Source of the DNA: Intestinibacter sp.
GTDB lineage: Bacteria > Bacillota > Clostridia > Peptostreptococcales > Peptostreptococcaceae
DNA: 5,407 bases
NCBI RefSeq assembly: GCF_022780145.1
Contig: NZ_JALEXO010000097.1
Location: forward strand, 1 to 5,407
Direction: 5' to 3'
Shown here: one piece after another, positions 4,492 through 5,407 of the stretch
Position numbering within the stretch: the stretch's first letter is position 1
Layout of the letters: each line of letters begins with the position of its first letter
Notes under the pieces: model-generated
Database searches by the model: none
The model's input: only the letters and a program-made list of their open reading frames with translations
Told to the model about the DNA's origin: nothing
Translations under genes and position numbers: made by a program

Positions 4492-5407
4492 ATGAGTAAA
4501 TATATTATGGCGTTAGATGCTGGTACGACTAGCAATAGATGTATATTATTCGATAAAAAGGGTCAAGTAATCAGTGTGGCACAAAAGGAATTCACTCAAT
4601 ATTTTCCAAAGCCTGGGTGGGTAGAGCACGATGCAAATGAAATATGGTCATCTCAGCTAGGGGTGGCAGTTGAAGCTATGGCGAAAATTGGTGCGACTGC
4701 AGATGATATAGCGGCTATAGGGATAACTAACCAAAGAGAAACTACTATAGTTTGGGACAAAAATACTGGAGAACCTGTTTATCACGCTATAGTTTGGCAG
4801 TGCAGAAGAACTTCTGAATACTGTGACGAGCTTAAAAAAAAGGGTCTTACAGATAAATTTAGAGAAAAAACAGGTCTTATAATAGACGCTTATTTTTCTG
4901 GGACTAAGTTAAAATGGATTTTAGACAATGTAGAAGGCGTCAGAGAGAGAGCTGAAAAGGGAGAATTATTATTTGGTACAGTTGAAACTTGGCTTATATG
5001 GAAACTAACTAAAGGCAAGGTTCATGTGACTGATTATTCAAATGCTTCTAGAACTATGCTTTTTAATATTAAAGAATTGAAATGGGACGACGAGATTTTG
5101 GCGGAATTAAATATTCCAAAATCAATGCTTCCAGAGGTCAAACAATCTAGTGAAATCTATGGATACTGCGACTCTGCGTTTTTAGGAGGAGAAATTCCGA
5201 TAGCAGGAGCAGCGGGAGATCAACAGGCAGCCCTATTTGGTCAAACCTGCTTCAAATCAGGTGAGGCAAAAAATACATATGGAACAGGCTGCTTCATGCT
5301 TATGAACACAGGAGAAACACCAGTTTTCTCAGAAAATGGGCTTGTAACTACTATAGCGTGGGGGCTTGACGGCAAGGTAAATTACGCTCTTGAAGGCTCA
5401 ATATTTG
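4492..5407 (+). CDS. glpK: Glycerol kinase, 3'-truncated by the window edge
   Basis: FGGY-family sugar kinase that phosphorylates glycerol to sn-glycerol 3-phosphate with ATP, in the cytosol. The first 305 codons of about 500 are present. The start ATG follows AAGGAG (4481-4486) by 5 nt and gives the family's usual MSKYIMALDAGTTSNR opening; an in-frame ATG at 4477 lies upstream of that site and was not chosen. Landmarks: phosphate-binding DAGTTSNR (9-16), TNQRETT (79-85), WQCRRT (102-107), GTVETWLIWKLT (162-173), DYSNASRTML (181-190), the catalytic Asp D243 in AGDQQAALFGQ, and GTGCF (264-268). At the position where Bacillus and Enterococcus GlpK carry the HPr-phosphorylated His (in YHFFG), this protein has Ala229 (DSAFLGG), so PTS activation by HPr is probably absent. 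The gene has its own promoter and is separated from the gene upstream by a terminator. Confidence 0.97.
   Translation, partial: MSKYIMALDAGTTSNRCILFDKKGQVISVAQKEFTQYFPKPGWVEHDANEIWSSQLGVAVEAMAKIGATADDIAAIGITNQRETTIVWDKNTGEPVYHAIVWQCRRTSEYCDELKKKGLTDKFREKTGLIIDAYFSGTKLKWILDNVEGVRERAEKGELLFGTVETWLIWKLTKGKVHVTDYSNASRTMLFNIKELKWDDEILAELNIPKSMLPEVKQSSEIYGYCDSAFLGGEIPIAGAAGDQQAALFGQTCFKSGEAKNTYGTGCFMLMNTGETPVFSENGLVTTIAWGLDGKVNYALEGSIF

Overview
The window is AT-rich. It has strong GGAGG-type ribosome binding sites, AGA/ATA-rich codon use and short T-tailed hairpin terminators, which suggests a low-GC Gram-positive bacterium, most likely of the Clostridia. The assignment below class level is a guess. 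Every gene lies on the + strand, and the three terminators seen split the window into separate transcription units.

Layout: (1) 1-1032 is the 3' part of a serine hydroxymethyltransferase-family gene (glyA), followed by a terminator at 1083-1117. (2) 1033-1750 has no protein gene. It holds a good sigma-A promoter (1181-1208) and then two related structured RNAs in tandem, unit A (1234-1324) and unit B (1344-1547). They share two conserved sequence blocks that pair to form the same end-to-end stem, with compensatory base changes between copies. They are followed by a pair of 15-bp direct repeats (1653-1667, 1697-1711). (3) 1751-3427 encodes a Ro60/Rsr orthologue (TROVE plus vWA domains), ending at a long hairpin terminator. 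(4) 3534-4367 encodes an ADP-ribosylglycohydrolase (DraG/ARH family), followed by a terminator. (5) 4492 to the window end is the first 305 codons of glycerol kinase (glpK), preceded by a promoter flanked by a perfect 9-bp inverted repeat.

The main interest is a Ro ribonucleoprotein locus. Ro60 proteins bind Y RNAs, and in bacteria the Y RNA genes usually sit beside the Ro gene. The two tandem RNAs just upstream of rsr have the expected architecture: 5' and 3' ends paired in an interrupted stem, with a variable inner domain. I therefore call them candidate Y RNAs, one compact (91 nt) and one long (204 nt). The call rests on position, fold and internal covariation, not on recognised family consensus sequence. 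The neighbouring ADP-ribosylglycohydrolase might be functionally tied to the Ro particle, but the terminator between them makes this speculative. Two housekeeping genes also show departures from family norms: the SHMT has replaced several near-invariant active-site residues, and GlpK lacks the histidine that HPr phosphorylates in Bacillus and Enterococcus.
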